DNA of 64,000 bases from contig JBFFRY010000002.1 in NCBI GenBank assembly GCA_041572755.1, positions 67,951 through 131,950 on the forward strand. The letters are read 5' to 3'. Position 1 is the first letter of the stretch, and each line of letters starts with the position of its first letter. The DNA is from JBFELU01 sp041572755 (lineage in GTDB: Bacteria > Actinomycetota > Acidimicrobiia > Spongiisociales > UBA11373). Both the position numbers and the translations under genes were made by a program. A model generated the notes under the pieces. That model did not search any database. It was not told the origin of the DNA and saw only the letters and a program-made list of their open reading frames with translations. Of the stretch, positions 7,794-17,017 are shown in pieces.

Positions 7794-8819
7794 ATGTGGA
7801 GGTACCTCGGTAGGCGCTTGCTGATCTCGGTGGCCACCGTGGTGGGCATCGTGATCATCGTGTTCTTCATCGTGCGCGTCCTCCCCGGTGACGCGGCGGT
7901 GGTGCGGGCCGGCCCTTATGCCAACGAGGAGAAGGTCGCCGAGATCGCCGAGAGGTACGGCCTCTCCGACCCGATGTGGGAGCAGTTCACCGACTACATG
8001 ACCGGGGTGTTCACCGGCGACCTGGGGATCTCGATCCGCACCAACGGCGACGTCACCGACGAACTGCTGGAGCGGCTCCCCGCCTCGCTGGAACTGGCGT
8101 TCTACTCCGTCCTTCTGGCCGCGCTGATCGGGATCCCGTTCGGGATCATCGCCGCCGCTCGCAAGGGGACCTGGGTGGACGGCGTGGCCCGGGTGTTCGC
8201 GGTGTTGGGGTCCTCGATGGCACTGTTCTGGCTGGGACTGCTGCTCATCTACTTCTTGTTCTTCCGATTGCGGTGGTTCCCCGGCCCCATCGATAGGCTC
8301 GCCGTGGGCACCGAGGCCCCCGGCACCATCACCGGCTTCTACTCCATCGATGCCGCCCTCCGCGGCCAGTGGGGCGTGATGGTCGAGGCGTTCCGCTACC
8401 TGGCGCTGCCGGTGCTCACGCTGGGCCTGGTGCTGGCGGCCCCGATCCTCAAGATGGTGAGGGCCTCGATGATCGAGGCGCTGGAGAGCGAGCACGTGCG
8501 CACGGCGGAGGCGATTGGTGTCTCGCGGTGGCAGATTCTGTTCCGGGACGGCTTCCGCAATGCCCTCCTGCCCGTGACCACTGCCATCGGGATCGTGTTC
8601 GGCTACATGCTGGGCGGCAACATCATCGTGGAGTTCCTGTTCGCCTGGCCCGGCGTCGGTCGCTACGCCTACAGCGCCATTCAGGTGAACGACCTGGAGG
8701 CCCTGCAGGGGTTCGTGATCGTGGTGGGCATCCTCTACGTGGCACTGAACGTGGTGATCGATCTCGTCTACGCCTGGATCGATCCCAGAATCCGGCTCGG
8801 GAAGAAGGTCTCGGCATGA
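7794..8819 (+). CDS. ABC transporter permease, DppB/OppB type
   Basis: A 341-residue inner-membrane permease with an N-terminal transmembrane helix (residues ~9-30), a long extracytoplasmic loop and about five further helices. The EAA-type coupling segment is visible as EAIGVSRWQILFRDGFRNAL. It forms the translocation channel with the next gene. The gene overlaps the second permease by 4 bases (ATGA). Family and topology are clear; the ligand follows from the associated binding protein. Confidence 0.92.
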   Translation: MWRYLGRRLLISVATVVGIVIIVFFIVRVLPGDAAVVRAGPYANEEKVAEIAERYGLSDPMWEQFTDYMTGVFTGDLGISIRTNGDVTDELLERLPASLELAFYSVLLAALIGIPFGIIAAARKGTWVDGVARVFAVLGSSMALFWLGLLLIYFLFFRLRWFPGPIDRLAVGTEAPGTITGFYSIDAALRGQWGVMVEAFRYLALPVLTLGLVLAAPILKMVRASMIEALESEHVRTAEAIGVSRWQILFRDGFRNALLPVTTAIGIVFGYMLGGNIIVEFLFAWPGVGRYAYSAIQVNDLEALQGFVIVVGILYVALNVVIDLVYAWIDPRIRLGKKVSA

Positions 8820-9670
8820 GCGACCGGGACTTCGTCGCTCCGGAGATCTCCGAGGAGGCGGTCCGGCGTCCGCTGTGGCGCCGCAAGCCGCTGCTGGTCA
8901 TCGGAGCGGCGATCCTCGGCCTCTACGCCCTGCTGGCGATCATCGGCCCCTTCTTCGTCGACGACCCGCGGGTCACCGATCCGGCCAACTTCTATCAGGC
9001 GCCCTCCGGCGACAACCTGTTCGGCACCGACAAATTCGGCCGGGACGTGTTCGCCCGGGCCGTGCACGCCGCCCGGCTCGACATCACGGTCGGAGTGGTG
9101 ATCGCAGTGTCGGCGATGGTCATCGGGTCCGCCATCGGGGTGGTGTCCGGTTACTTCGGCGGCTGGGTCGATGAGATCCTGATGCGATTCACCGACGTGG
9201 TGCTGGCGTTCCCCGGCTTCGTGCTCGCCCTGATCCTGGTGGCCGCCATCGGGAACAGCACCATGAATGTGGTGATCGCGGTGACGGTCGCGTACATCCC
9301 CTATTTCATTCGGCTCACCCGCGCCCAGGTGTTGGCGGAGCGGGAGCTGGAATACGTCGACGGCGCCAAGTTGGCCGGGAACCGCCCTTGGCGGGTCGCC
9401 TTCCGCCATGTCCTGCCCAACTCGATGGGCCCGTCCTTCGTTCAGGCGGCTCTGGTAGCCGGGTGGGCGATCCTGACCGTCGCCGGGCTGGCGTTCCTGG
9501 GTGTCGGGATCCGGCCTCCTACGGCTGAGTGGGGCGTGATGGTCGCAGAAGGGGCGCCGGACATCATCACCGGCCAGTGGTGGACGGCGCTGTTTCCCGG
9601 CGGGATGATCGTGGCCGCCGCCATGGCGTTCCAGTTCATCGGGGACGATCTCGGGGCGGAGACGCTGTGA
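8816..9670 (+). CDS. ABC transporter permease, DppC/OppC type
   Basis: A 284-residue partner permease. The ATG inside the ATGA overlap is chosen because the protein then begins MSDRDFVAPEIS and carries the usual short N-terminal tail before the first helix (LLVIGAAILGLYALLAIIG). The DppC hallmark FGTDKFGRDVFARAVHAAR and the EAA coupling loop (DGAKLAGNRPWRVAFRHVLPN) are present. It overlaps the following ATPase by 4 bases. Confidence 0.92.
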   Translation: MSDRDFVAPEISEEAVRRPLWRRKPLLVIGAAILGLYALLAIIGPFFVDDPRVTDPANFYQAPSGDNLFGTDKFGRDVFARAVHAARLDITVGVVIAVSAMVIGSAIGVVSGYFGGWVDEILMRFTDVVLAFPGFVLALILVAAIGNSTMNVVIAVTVAYIPYFIRLTRAQVLAERELEYVDGAKLAGNRPWRVAFRHVLPNSMGPSFVQAALVAGWAILTVAGLAFLGVGIRPPTAEWGVMVAEGAPDIITGQWWTALFPGGMIVAAAMAFQFIGDDLGAETL

Positions 9671-10617
9671 GCCTTCTGGAAGTCTCGGATGTCACCGTCG
9701 GCGTGAAGCACAACCCGCAGACGCTGCTGCGGGAGGTGGGCTTCACCGTCGAGCCGGGCGAGATCATGGGCCTGGTCGGCGAATCGGGTTCGGGGAAGAC
9801 GATGTCGTCGCTCGCCATCATGGGCCTGCTGCCGGTCGGTATCGAGATGCGCGGCGGCAACGTGACGCTGGAGGGCCGCGACCTCGTCGAACCCGAAACC
9901 GGTGTGCTGTCGCGGACCGCCAGCGAGATGACGATGATCTTCCAGCACCCCCGGGACGCCCTGAACCCCACCATGCGGGTGGGGCGCCAGATCGCCCGGG
10001 TGCTCGAGATCAACCAGGACCTCTCCCGCGCCGAGGCGCGCAACACCGCCGTCGACATGTTGGGGCACGTGGGCATCCCGGGTGCCGCCCGGGTGGCGAG
10101 GGCGTATCCCCACCAGTTGTCCGGGGGTATGTGCCAGCGGGTGATGATCGCCATGGCGCTCGCCTGCAAGCCTCGGGTCCTCATCGCCGATGAGCCGACG
10201 ACGGCCCTCGATGTGACGATCCAGGCGCAGATCTTCGACCTGATCAAGGACCTCGTCGCCGAGACCGGTTGTGGGGTTCTGTTCATCACCCACGACCTGG
10301 GCGCGATCGCCGAGATGTGCGACCGGGTCACGGTGATGTACGGGGGCCAGGTGATGGAGACCGGAACCCTGCGCGAGGTGTTCACCAACCCGCAGCACCC
10401 GTACACGAAGTATCTGTTCGACTCGGTGGAGCGCGAGGTGGACCCGCGCGTCTTGGAGGAGGACGTCAATTTCGCCCTGAAGGGGTGCCGCTTCGGGCAT
10501 CGGTGCCCGCACGCCTTCGAGGCGTGCGGCGAGTTCCCGCCCCTGTACGACGTGGGCGAGGCACATCGATCTTCGTGTTTCCTGCACCGGGAGGAGGAGT
10601 CGATTGGCACTCCTTGA
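9667..10617 (+). CDS. ABC transporter ATP-binding protein, DppD/OppD type
   Basis: A 316-residue ATPase that powers the peptide importer. It has Walker A GESGSGKT, signature LSGGMCQRV (Cys where Arg is usual), Walker B LIADEPTTALD and the C-terminal oligopeptide-transporter extension with Cys residues (CRFGHRCPHAFEACG). The GTG at 9667 overlaps the permease stop and gives the usual DppD N-terminus (LLEVSDVTV). Its end overlaps the next ATPase gene by 14 bases. Confidence 0.92.
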   Translation: MSLLEVSDVTVGVKHNPQTLLREVGFTVEPGEIMGLVGESGSGKTMSSLAIMGLLPVGIEMRGGNVTLEGRDLVEPETGVLSRTASEMTMIFQHPRDALNPTMRVGRQIARVLEINQDLSRAEARNTAVDMLGHVGIPGAARVARAYPHQLSGGMCQRVMIAMALACKPRVLIADEPTTALDVTIQAQIFDLIKDLVAETGCGVLFITHDLGAIAEMCDRVTVMYGGQVMETGTLREVFTNPQHPYTKYLFDSVEREVDPRVLEEDVNFALKGCRFGHRCPHAFEACGEFPPLYDVGEAHRSSCFLHREEESIGTP

Positions 10618-11542
10618 GACTCGCGATCTCCACAAGACGTTCGGGCATGGGCACCAAGCCGTACCGGCGGTGCGGGGCGTCGATCTCACCATCGACCGCG
10701 GCGAGACCCTGGGCCTCGTCGGCGAGTCGGGGTGCGGCAAGACCACTCTCGGTCGGGTCGTGGTGGGCCTCCAGGAGGCCACCAGCGGCGAGATCCTCTT
10801 CGAGGGTGAGCCGCTCGACGGGCGGCTGTCGCAGACCGAATACCGGCGGCGGGTGCAGATGGTCTTCCAGCATCCGGCACAGTCGCTCAACCGGCGCATG
10901 AAGATCGTCACCACGCTGTCCGAGCCGCTTCGGTTGCTCAAGGTGGCCGGCGCCGAAGAGGTGGATGCCCGCATCAACGAAGCGTTGCAGCTCGTCGGTC
11001 TCGGGCCGATCTATCGCTCCCGGCGCCCCCGTCAACTGTCGGGGGGCCAGCAGCAGCGGGTGGCGATCGCCAGGGCCCTCATGCCCAACCCGGATCTGGT
11101 GGTGCTCGACGAGCCGACTTCGAGCCTCGACCAATCGGTGCGCGGCCGCATCATCGCCCTCCTCCGCTCCATTCAGCAGGAGCGTGACGTGGCCTACCTC
11201 TTCATCAGCCACGACCTGAGCACGGTGCGGCGGATCGCCGATCGGGTGGCAGTCATGTATTTGGGCCGGATCGTCGAGTTGGCTCCCACCGAAGAGATCT
11301 TCGAGGATCCTCAGCACCCCTATACCAAGGCCCTGCTCTCGGCGGTTCCCACCATGGACCTCGATCAACGGGCCGAGCGGATCATCCTCGAGGGCGAGAC
11401 CCCCAGTCCGACGGATCTCCCGACAGGATGCTCGTTCCAGGACCGCTGTTCCCTGGTCCACGACCGCTGCCGCGTGGAGCAGCCCCTGCTCGAAGGTCTT
11501 CCCGACGGGCGCCATGTCGAGTGCTTTGCGGTGACCTCGTAG
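10604..11542 (+). CDS. ABC transporter ATP-binding protein, DppF/OppF type
   Basis: A 312-residue second ATPase of the importer. It shows Walker A GESGCGKT, signature LSGGQQQRVAIARAL, Walker B VVLDEPTSSLD, the switch His in FISHDLS, and the C-terminal Cys-containing tail (CSFQDRCSLVHDRC). The TTG start is supported by a strong GGGAGGAGGA ribosome-binding site 6 bases upstream. It is the last gene of the operon, followed by a nested stem-loop. Confidence 0.92.
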   Translation: MALLETRDLHKTFGHGHQAVPAVRGVDLTIDRGETLGLVGESGCGKTTLGRVVVGLQEATSGEILFEGEPLDGRLSQTEYRRRVQMVFQHPAQSLNRRMKIVTTLSEPLRLLKVAGAEEVDARINEALQLVGLGPIYRSRRPRQLSGGQQQRVAIARALMPNPDLVVLDEPTSSLDQSVRGRIIALLRSIQQERDVAYLFISHDLSTVRRIADRVAVMYLGRIVELAPTEEIFEDPQHPYTKALLSAVPTMDLDQRAERIILEGETPSPTDLPTGCSFQDRCSLVHDRCRVEQPLLEGLPDGRHVECFAVTS

Positions 11543-11574
11543 GCCCGGGTGTGGCGGTGCCCGCCGGCCCGGGC
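11543..11574 (+). terminator. nested stem-loop after the oligopeptide ABC operon
   Basis: The outer arms GCCCGGG and CCCGGGC enclose an inner hairpin GGCGG-TGC-CCGCC. It begins right after the last ATPase stop and lies between two convergent genes, so it is a likely terminator, possibly for both directions. Confidence 0.5.
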
Positions 11575-11620
11575 TCATGAGCTCGGTGGTCGGGTCGCTC
11601 GCCGTTGCTCGATCGAGGAT

Positions 11621-12817
11621 TCACCCTGCCGGTTGGCCCGACCCGTCGAGGGGCACCGCCCGCCGCAGGATCTGTATCTCCAGCCCGTCTCGCTGCGGCA
11701 CGATGTTGGCCGTTCGCGTGGAAATGGAGAGATTCAGCACGTAATCCGGAGTCGCCCCGGCGAAGTCGACTTCGCCCACCCGGGTCCGGGTGAAGTTGGT
11801 CACCACGAGGCCCGGGGCGAACAGGCGGGCGAACGCCTCGGGCCCTCCCGTGCGGCGGAGACGCTCATAGCACTCGAGGAGGCTCGCCACGGTTCCGGGA
11901 TCGATGGTGCGCACCCCGCGGTGGACCACCCAGGCGAGCTCGATCGGCGACGCGGCGGCGAACTCGTCCGAGCCCATCTCCATCACCGCGTCGCGAAGCA
12001 CGCTCCCGAAGTAGTCGGGATCGATCTCGGGGAGGTGGCGCCGGTAGTCGACGGGGCAGCGAAGGGTATGAACGTGGGGTTCCCGTCGGGGAGCGTAGGG
12101 GCTGAACGCTCGCCAGGCCCGGGCAGTGAGCATGTCGTTGAGTGTCAATCCCTGCGGGTGGGCCTCGGCCCGCACCGCGGCGACCTCCTCACCGGAGAGT
12201 ATGAGCCGGTCTCTCATCACGGCTCCGGCCGGGGGGTACTTCGCCTGCCGGTACAGGTATCCGGTGGCTCGCTCGACGTACCTTTCGCCGAGCGGGGGTT
12301 CGTTCCCGGCGGGTTCGACCCGGAGCGCATCCCGATCGAAGGTGGGAATGGGATAGGTGTGGCCGGAGTATGCCCGGGCCCAGGCGTCGACGAAGGCGAA
12401 CAGGCTTCGACCGTCTCCGGCCGCATGGGCCACGCTGACCCCGAGACACGTCGAGTGCTCGGTCTGGTTGATCCGGATCCTGGCGAGGGGGCCACCGGCG
12501 CCCCGGGCCGCCTCATCGATGCGCTCGAAGCCGGGCTCGGTGGCGCCCGGATCGAGGGGGTCTTCGTCGTCGACGACTCGGACCGGGATCGAGTCGCGGC
12601 GGTGTGGTGGGACTCGAATCACCGCTTCGTTGTCGGCGTCCAGTTCGAGGCGGCCCCGAAGCACCCAGTAGTCCTCCAGGACCACATCGAGGGCGGAACG
12701 GAGACGCGCCGGATCCAGCCGATCCTCGAACCTGAGGAGGAACTGGATCGGGGGGATCTGCTTGAACGCGAAGTTGTAGTCCGGCGCCGCCAGACGAACC
12801 ACGGTGTCTCTGGGCAT
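11621..12817 (-). CDS. BAHD-like acyltransferase (HxxxD motif)
   Basis: A 398-residue protein with the catalytic HAAGDG motif (His131, Asp135) of CoA-dependent acyltransferases. In the C-terminal third, VDFAG sits where BAHD enzymes have DFGWG. Such enzymes move an acyl group from acyl-CoA to an alcohol or amine; wax-ester synthases and condensation domains share the HxxxD core. The open frame extends 59 codons further upstream (to 12994), but that part is low in conserved features, so the ATG giving MPRDTVVRLAAPDYNF is chosen. No clear ribosome-binding site. It is divergent from the Liv-type operon. Substrates unknown. Confidence 0.65.
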   Translation of the reverse strand: MPRDTVVRLAAPDYNFAFKQIPPIQFLLRFEDRLDPARLRSALDVVLEDYWVLRGRLELDADNEAVIRVPPHRRDSIPVRVVDDEDPLDPGATEPGFERIDEAARGAGGPLARIRINQTEHSTCLGVSVAHAAGDGRSLFAFVDAWARAYSGHTYPIPTFDRDALRVEPAGNEPPLGERYVERATGYLYRQAKYPPAGAVMRDRLILSGEEVAAVRAEAHPQGLTLNDMLTARAWRAFSPYAPRREPHVHTLRCPVDYRRHLPEIDPDYFGSVLRDAVMEMGSDEFAAASPIELAWVVHRGVRTIDPGTVASLLECYERLRRTGGPEAFARLFAPGLVVTNFTRTRVGEVDFAGATPDYVLNLSISTRTANIVPQRDGLEIQILRRAVPLDGSGQPAG

Positions 12818-12956
12818 CGGCTTTCGTTTGGGGAAGGTCCGCGCCAGGCTATCGAATCGGGGCCGGCTTTCCGACGATGCGCCGCCGGAGGCCTCGTCGA
12901 TCGGCGCCTCGGGGCTGTGTCGACGGTGATCCCTGCGCCGACGATCACTCTGCGAA

Positions 12957-12962
12957 TACAAT
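12957..12962 (+). promoter_or_regulatory. -10 candidate of the Liv-type operon
   Basis: TACAAT lies 49 bases before the binding-protein ATG. The ATG itself follows a GA-repeat (GAGAGAGAGAG) that can serve as ribosome-binding site. The other 194-base intergenic sequence shows no other clear element. Confidence 0.4.
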
Positions 12963-13011
12963 GCCCCCACACTGAGAGGTTTGCAGCGGACCAATCCGAG
13001 AGAGAGAGAGC

Positions 13012-14220
13012 ATGAAGAGGTTGATAGCGCTGGTGATCGTGGCGGCGATGCTCGTGGCAGGGTGCGGCTCCGACTCCGACGAAGCAGTCGCGGAAGCGGA
13101 CTGCACCGTTCGTCTGGGTGCGGCGATCAGTGAGACCGGGAACTTCGCCCGTGAAGGCCAGTGGAACCAACGCGGCTACGACATCTGGCTCGATTGGGTC
13201 AACAGCGAAGGCGGCGGGATCCAGGTCGGAGACGAGACCTGCAACGCCGAGATCATCTACTACGACGATGAGAGCGACCCCGATACGTCGGCGCGGCTCT
13301 ACGAGAAGTTGATCGTGGAAGATGAGGTCGACTTCCTGCTCGGGCCCTACTCGAGCGGCATCACCATGGGGACGAGCGCCATCGCCGAGCGGTACGGCGT
13401 GATCATGGTCGAGGCCCATGGGGCCTCCGAGGTGCTGTTCACGCGAGGCTTCTCGAACCTCTTCGCGGTGCTGACGCCCGCCTCGTACTACACCGAGTCC
13501 GCCTTGAAAGCGCTCGCCGAAGCCGGCGCCGAGACGGTCGTGATCGCCAACCGCGACGAGACCTTCTCGACTGCTGCGGCCGACGGCGCGGTCCAGTGGA
13601 CCGAGGACTACGGCATGGAGGTCCTGGCCCGCGAGACCTATCCACCCGACTCGGACTTGACCGCCATCATGACCAAGTTCCGGGACCTCGACCCGGACGT
13701 GTTCGTCGGTGCCGGGCACTTCAACGACTCGATTCTCTTCGTCCGGACGGCCCAGGAGCTGGGGTTCACCCCCGACGCCATGATGCTCACGGTCGGGCCG
13801 GACAGCCCCGAGTTCGTCGAGGAGCTCGGAGAGGACGCCAACTTCATCTTCGGCGATTCGCAGTGGGACCGGAGCATGGCCTACGAGGACGAGTTCTTCG
13901 GAACCGCCGCCGACTTCGGCCAGCTCTACTTCGACCTGTACGGCGAGTGGCCCCCCTATCAGGTGGCCAGCTCGACCGCGGCGGCGCTGGCTCTCCACTT
14001 GGCGATCGAGGACGCCGGTTCGCTGGAGATGGATGCAGTCCGGGAGGCTCTGCAGAACCTGGACGTCGACACGTTCTACGGTCCGATCAACTTCGACGAC
14101 ACGGGCAAGAACACCGCCAAGCCGATGGTGACGATCCAGGTCCTCGACGGTGTTGCCACGGTGGTGGCGCCCACCGACGTGGCGGCAGCCGACCTGGTCT
14201 ACCCGATGCCCGGCGGTTGA
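13012..14220 (+). CDS. branched-chain amino acid-type ABC transporter substrate-binding lipoprotein
   Basis: A 402-residue type I periplasmic-binding-fold protein. The signal peptide ends in the lipobox LVAGC (Cys18), so it is membrane-anchored. LGAAISETGNFAREG and LLGPYSSGITMGTSAIAERYGV are typical of the LivJ/LivK and amide-binding family. It delivers the ligand to the LivHMGF-type transporter encoded behind it. These proteins bind branched-chain amino acids, amides, urea or aromatic acids. The CoA-synthetase-like gene at the end of this operon suggests an organic acid, which is inference. Confidence 0.9.
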   Translation: MKRLIALVIVAAMLVAGCGSDSDEAVAEADCTVRLGAAISETGNFAREGQWNQRGYDIWLDWVNSEGGGIQVGDETCNAEIIYYDDESDPDTSARLYEKLIVEDEVDFLLGPYSSGITMGTSAIAERYGVIMVEAHGASEVLFTRGFSNLFAVLTPASYYTESALKALAEAGAETVVIANRDETFSTAAADGAVQWTEDYGMEVLARETYPPDSDLTAIMTKFRDLDPDVFVGAGHFNDSILFVRTAQELGFTPDAMMLTVGPDSPEFVEELGEDANFIFGDSQWDRSMAYEDEFFGTAADFGQLYFDLYGEWPPYQVASSTAAALALHLAIEDAGSLEMDAVREALQNLDVDTFYGPINFDDTGKNTAKPMVTIQVLDGVATVVAPTDVAAADLVYPMPGG

Positions 14221-14329
14221 TCGCCGGACCGAGAAGCGACGACCGTGCGGGTCGTGATCACCCCTTGGGGCGTTTCACGGCCCGCCCGGCCGGCGCGTTG
14301 AGGTCGGGTTTCCCCCCGAGCGGAGTCAA

Positions 14330-15214
14330 TTGAGCGAGTTCCTTCAGGCCCTGGTGAACCTCGTCATGCTGGGGGGGTTCTACGCCCTGATGGTCATGGG
14401 CTTCTCGCTCATCTGGGGTGTCCTCGGAGTGATCAACCTCGCCCACGGCGAGCTCGTCCTCACCGGCGCCTACCTGACCTGGGTGATCAATCGATACCTG
14501 GGCTGGGAGCCCCTGGTGGCCCTCATCGTGGTGGTTCCGGTGATGTTCCTCTTGGGGTACCTGTTGCAGCGGGTGCTCATCAACCGGATCATCGACCGCC
14601 ATCACCTCGTGTCCCTGCTGGTGACGTACGGGTTGGCGATCGTGATCGCCAACGTACTCAAGTTGGCTTTCACCGGCACACCGCGCAGCCTCACGACGGC
14701 GCTGGGCGGCTTCTGGAGGCTGGGGGATGTGACGATCCCGGTGGTGAAGTCCTACGACCTCGTCATCGCTCTGGTCATGATGGCGTCGCTGTCGCTGCTG
14801 CTGCGGCGAACCCGGCTCGGCAAGAGTGTGCGGGCTGCGGCGCAGAACCGACAGGCCGCCCGCATGGTCGGCGTCGACATTGCAGCCGTCTTCGCAGTGA
14901 CGTTCGGCATCGGGGTCGCCCTCACGGGGGCGGCCGGGACCCTCTTCGGCCTCACCCAGCCCATCGCCCCCTTTGTCGGGCTCCCGCTCACGCTGCGCGC
15001 CTTTGCGATCACGACGATGGCGGGCTTGGGGAACATCCGCGGCGCTCTCCTCGGAAGCCTCGCCCTGGCCGCCTTCGAGGTCTTCATCGGCACCTACGTC
15101 CCGCGGGTCGGGACCAACCTCGGCCTGGTTGCCACCTTCGTGGTGCTGGTGACGGTCCTGGCGCTGCGACCACAGGGGCTCTTTGGGGGTCTCGCCCCGG
15201 TGGAGGAACCGTGA
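14330..15214 (+). CDS. livH: branched-chain amino acid-type ABC permease, LivH type
   Basis: A 294-residue hydrophobic permease with about eight transmembrane helices. WGVLGVINLAHGELVLTGAY is the LivH hallmark, and MVGVDIAAVFAVTFGIG is typical of the later helices. The start is a TTG with AGCGGAG just upstream; no ATG fits the alignment. The 109-base gap after the binding protein contains only short GC-rich repeats (CCCC-TT-GGGG near 14260). It overlaps livM by 4 bases. Confidence 0.9.
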   Translation: MSEFLQALVNLVMLGGFYALMVMGFSLIWGVLGVINLAHGELVLTGAYLTWVINRYLGWEPLVALIVVVPVMFLLGYLLQRVLINRIIDRHHLVSLLVTYGLAIVIANVLKLAFTGTPRSLTTALGGFWRLGDVTIPVVKSYDLVIALVMMASLSLLLRRTRLGKSVRAAAQNRQAARMVGVDIAAVFAVTFGIGVALTGAAGTLFGLTQPIAPFVGLPLTLRAFAITTMAGLGNIRGALLGSLALAAFEVFIGTYVPRVGTNLGLVATFVVLVTVLALRPQGLFGGLAPVEEP

Positions 15215-16218
15215 ATCCCCTGAGGCTCACCGGCGAGACGCCGTGGGTGCGAACCGGCCGGCGCTGGGGCCTCCCCATCCTGATCACCTTGCTGGCGGCC
15301 CTGCCGCTGGCCACGCTGGGGGGTGGGGGCGGCGGTTGGATCAACAACTCGACCCTGTTCGCGCTGACTCAGATGCTCATGCTTGTCACCTTGGCGAGCA
15401 ACTGGAACTTCATCAGCGGGCTCACCGGTTACATCGACTTTGGGCACACCGCCTTCTTCGGACTGGGGGCCTACTCCACCGGCATCCTGATGACGAAAGC
15501 GGGTTGGCCGTTCTTCCCCACACTCGCCGTCGGTGCGCTCACCGCCGCGGTGGCCGCGATCATGATTGGTCGCGTCACGATGCACCTCAAGGGCCCCTAC
15601 TTCTCCATCGCCATGCTGGGGACCTTCGCCGCACTGCGTGAGATCGTGCGCGTGGCCCGTCCCCTCACCGGCGGAGGTCCGGGGCTCTCCCTCCCCCCCT
15701 ACCTGAACCGGCCCCTCTTCTACTACTTGGCGCTCACCCAGGCGGTGCTCGTCGTCGCGCTGTATCGGTGGGTCAAGGGCACCGAGTTCGGATCGATGAT
15801 GCTGGGGATTCGCGAGAGCGAGCGCGGCGCCGAGATGCGGGGCATCAACACTCTGCTCGTCAAGCTGACGGCGTTCACGGTGGCCGCCGTCTCGACGGGT
15901 CTGGTTGGTGGGATGTGGGCGTACCAGAACACTTTCATCGATCCGGACATCGTCTTCTTGGACAGGCGAACGATCGAGATGGCTCTGGCCAGCGTCCTGG
16001 GCGGACTGGGAACGATCGTGGGGCCGGTCATCGGGGGCGGACTCCTGTACTGGATGCGCGACATCCTGTGGGCCAGCTTCCTTCGCTGGCACCTGATGAT
16101 CGAGGGAGCCATCCTGATCATCGTGGTTCTCGCCATGCCGAACGGCATCATGAGCTTCGTGGGGAACCGTCCCGACATCGATGTGCGGCGCCTGTGGACT
16201 CGCCGAGGGGGCGCCTAA
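15211..16218 (+). CDS. livM: branched-chain amino acid-type ABC permease, LivM type
   Basis: A 335-residue partner permease. NWNFISGLTGYIDFGHTAFFG is the LivM version of the loop after the second helix, and GIRESERGAEMRGINTLLVKL carries the coupling helix. The GTG start overlaps the livH stop (GTGA), and the stop overlaps the livG start (TAATG). The tight packing shows translational coupling. Confidence 0.9.
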   Translation: MNPLRLTGETPWVRTGRRWGLPILITLLAALPLATLGGGGGGWINNSTLFALTQMLMLVTLASNWNFISGLTGYIDFGHTAFFGLGAYSTGILMTKAGWPFFPTLAVGALTAAVAAIMIGRVTMHLKGPYFSIAMLGTFAALREIVRVARPLTGGGPGLSLPPYLNRPLFYYLALTQAVLVVALYRWVKGTEFGSMMLGIRESERGAEMRGINTLLVKLTAFTVAAVSTGLVGGMWAYQNTFIDPDIVFLDRRTIEMALASVLGGLGTIVGPVIGGGLLYWMRDILWASFLRWHLMIEGAILIIVVLAMPNGIMSFVGNRPDIDVRRLWTRRGGA

Positions 16219-17012
16219 TGGGCCGCGGACCCATCCCGGCGGCCGCCGAAGGCCGACGGTCTCCGCTCCTCGAAGGTCGGGGCCTGGAGAAGTGGTACGG
16301 GGGGCTGGCCGCACTCAAGCAGGTCGACATCGCGGTCCACGCCGGGGAGATGGTCGGTGTCGTCGGGCCGAACGGCAGCGGCAAGACCACCCTGTTCGAC
16401 TGCCTGACCCGGATGGAAGCCGTCAGCGCGGGCCGGGTCCTCTTCAAAGGGAAGGACATCACCCACTCGAAGTCGTATCGGGTGGCCCGCATGGGGCTGT
16501 CACGCACCTTCCAGGGCATCCGGGTGTACCGCAAGCTCACGGTTCTCGAGAACATGTTGCTGAGCCGCGATTGGAGCGGGGAGCGCCTGCCCGACTGGTT
16601 TCGGTCGAGTGCTGCGGCCACCCGGGATCGAGCCGGCGATTTGCTCTCGTTCTTGACGCTGGACGGCCACCGGGGGGATCCCGCCGGATCACTGTCTTGG
16701 GGCCAGCAGCGCCTGCTGGAGATCGGGATGATGATGATGCCCGATCCCGAGGTCATGTTGCTCGACGAGGCCACTTCCGGCGTCACCCCTGCGTTGGTGG
16801 AGGTGATCAAGGAGCGGATCCTGAGGCTCAACGGCACGGAAGGGAAGACGATTCTGATGATCGAGCACAACATCGATGTCGTCGCGGACCTGTGCGACCG
16901 GGTCGTGGTGCTCGACTACGGCGAGAGAATCGCCGAGGGTACGGCCGACGCCGTGTTCCAGAATCCGGCTGTGATCGAGGCCTACCTCGGCAAGCACGAT
17001 CCGGACTCCTGA
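16218..17012 (+). CDS. livG: branched-chain amino acid-type ABC ATPase, LivG type
   Basis: A 264-residue ATPase with Walker A GPNGSGKT, signature SLSWGQQRLLEIG (the SxGQQ form common in LivG rather than LSGGQ), Walker B VMLLDEATSGV and the switch in IEHNID. The Walker B tail has EATSGV in place of the usual EPxAGL. An ATG inside the livM stop is chosen; a longer upstream frame exists but would run through livM. Confidence 0.9.
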   Translation: MGRGPIPAAAEGRRSPLLEGRGLEKWYGGLAALKQVDIAVHAGEMVGVVGPNGSGKTTLFDCLTRMEAVSAGRVLFKGKDITHSKSYRVARMGLSRTFQGIRVYRKLTVLENMLLSRDWSGERLPDWFRSSAAATRDRAGDLLSFLTLDGHRGDPAGSLSWGQQRLLEIGMMMMPDPEVMLLDEATSGVTPALVEVIKERILRLNGTEGKTILMIEHNIDVVADLCDRVVVLDYGERIAEGTADAVFQNPAVIEAYLGKHDPDS

Positions 17013-17017
17013 TCAGC

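Noticed and set aside
12818..12994. 59-residue N-terminal extension of the BAHD-like protein
   Set aside because: The extension is Arg/Ser-rich without conserved motifs and would run into the promoter of the divergent Liv operon.
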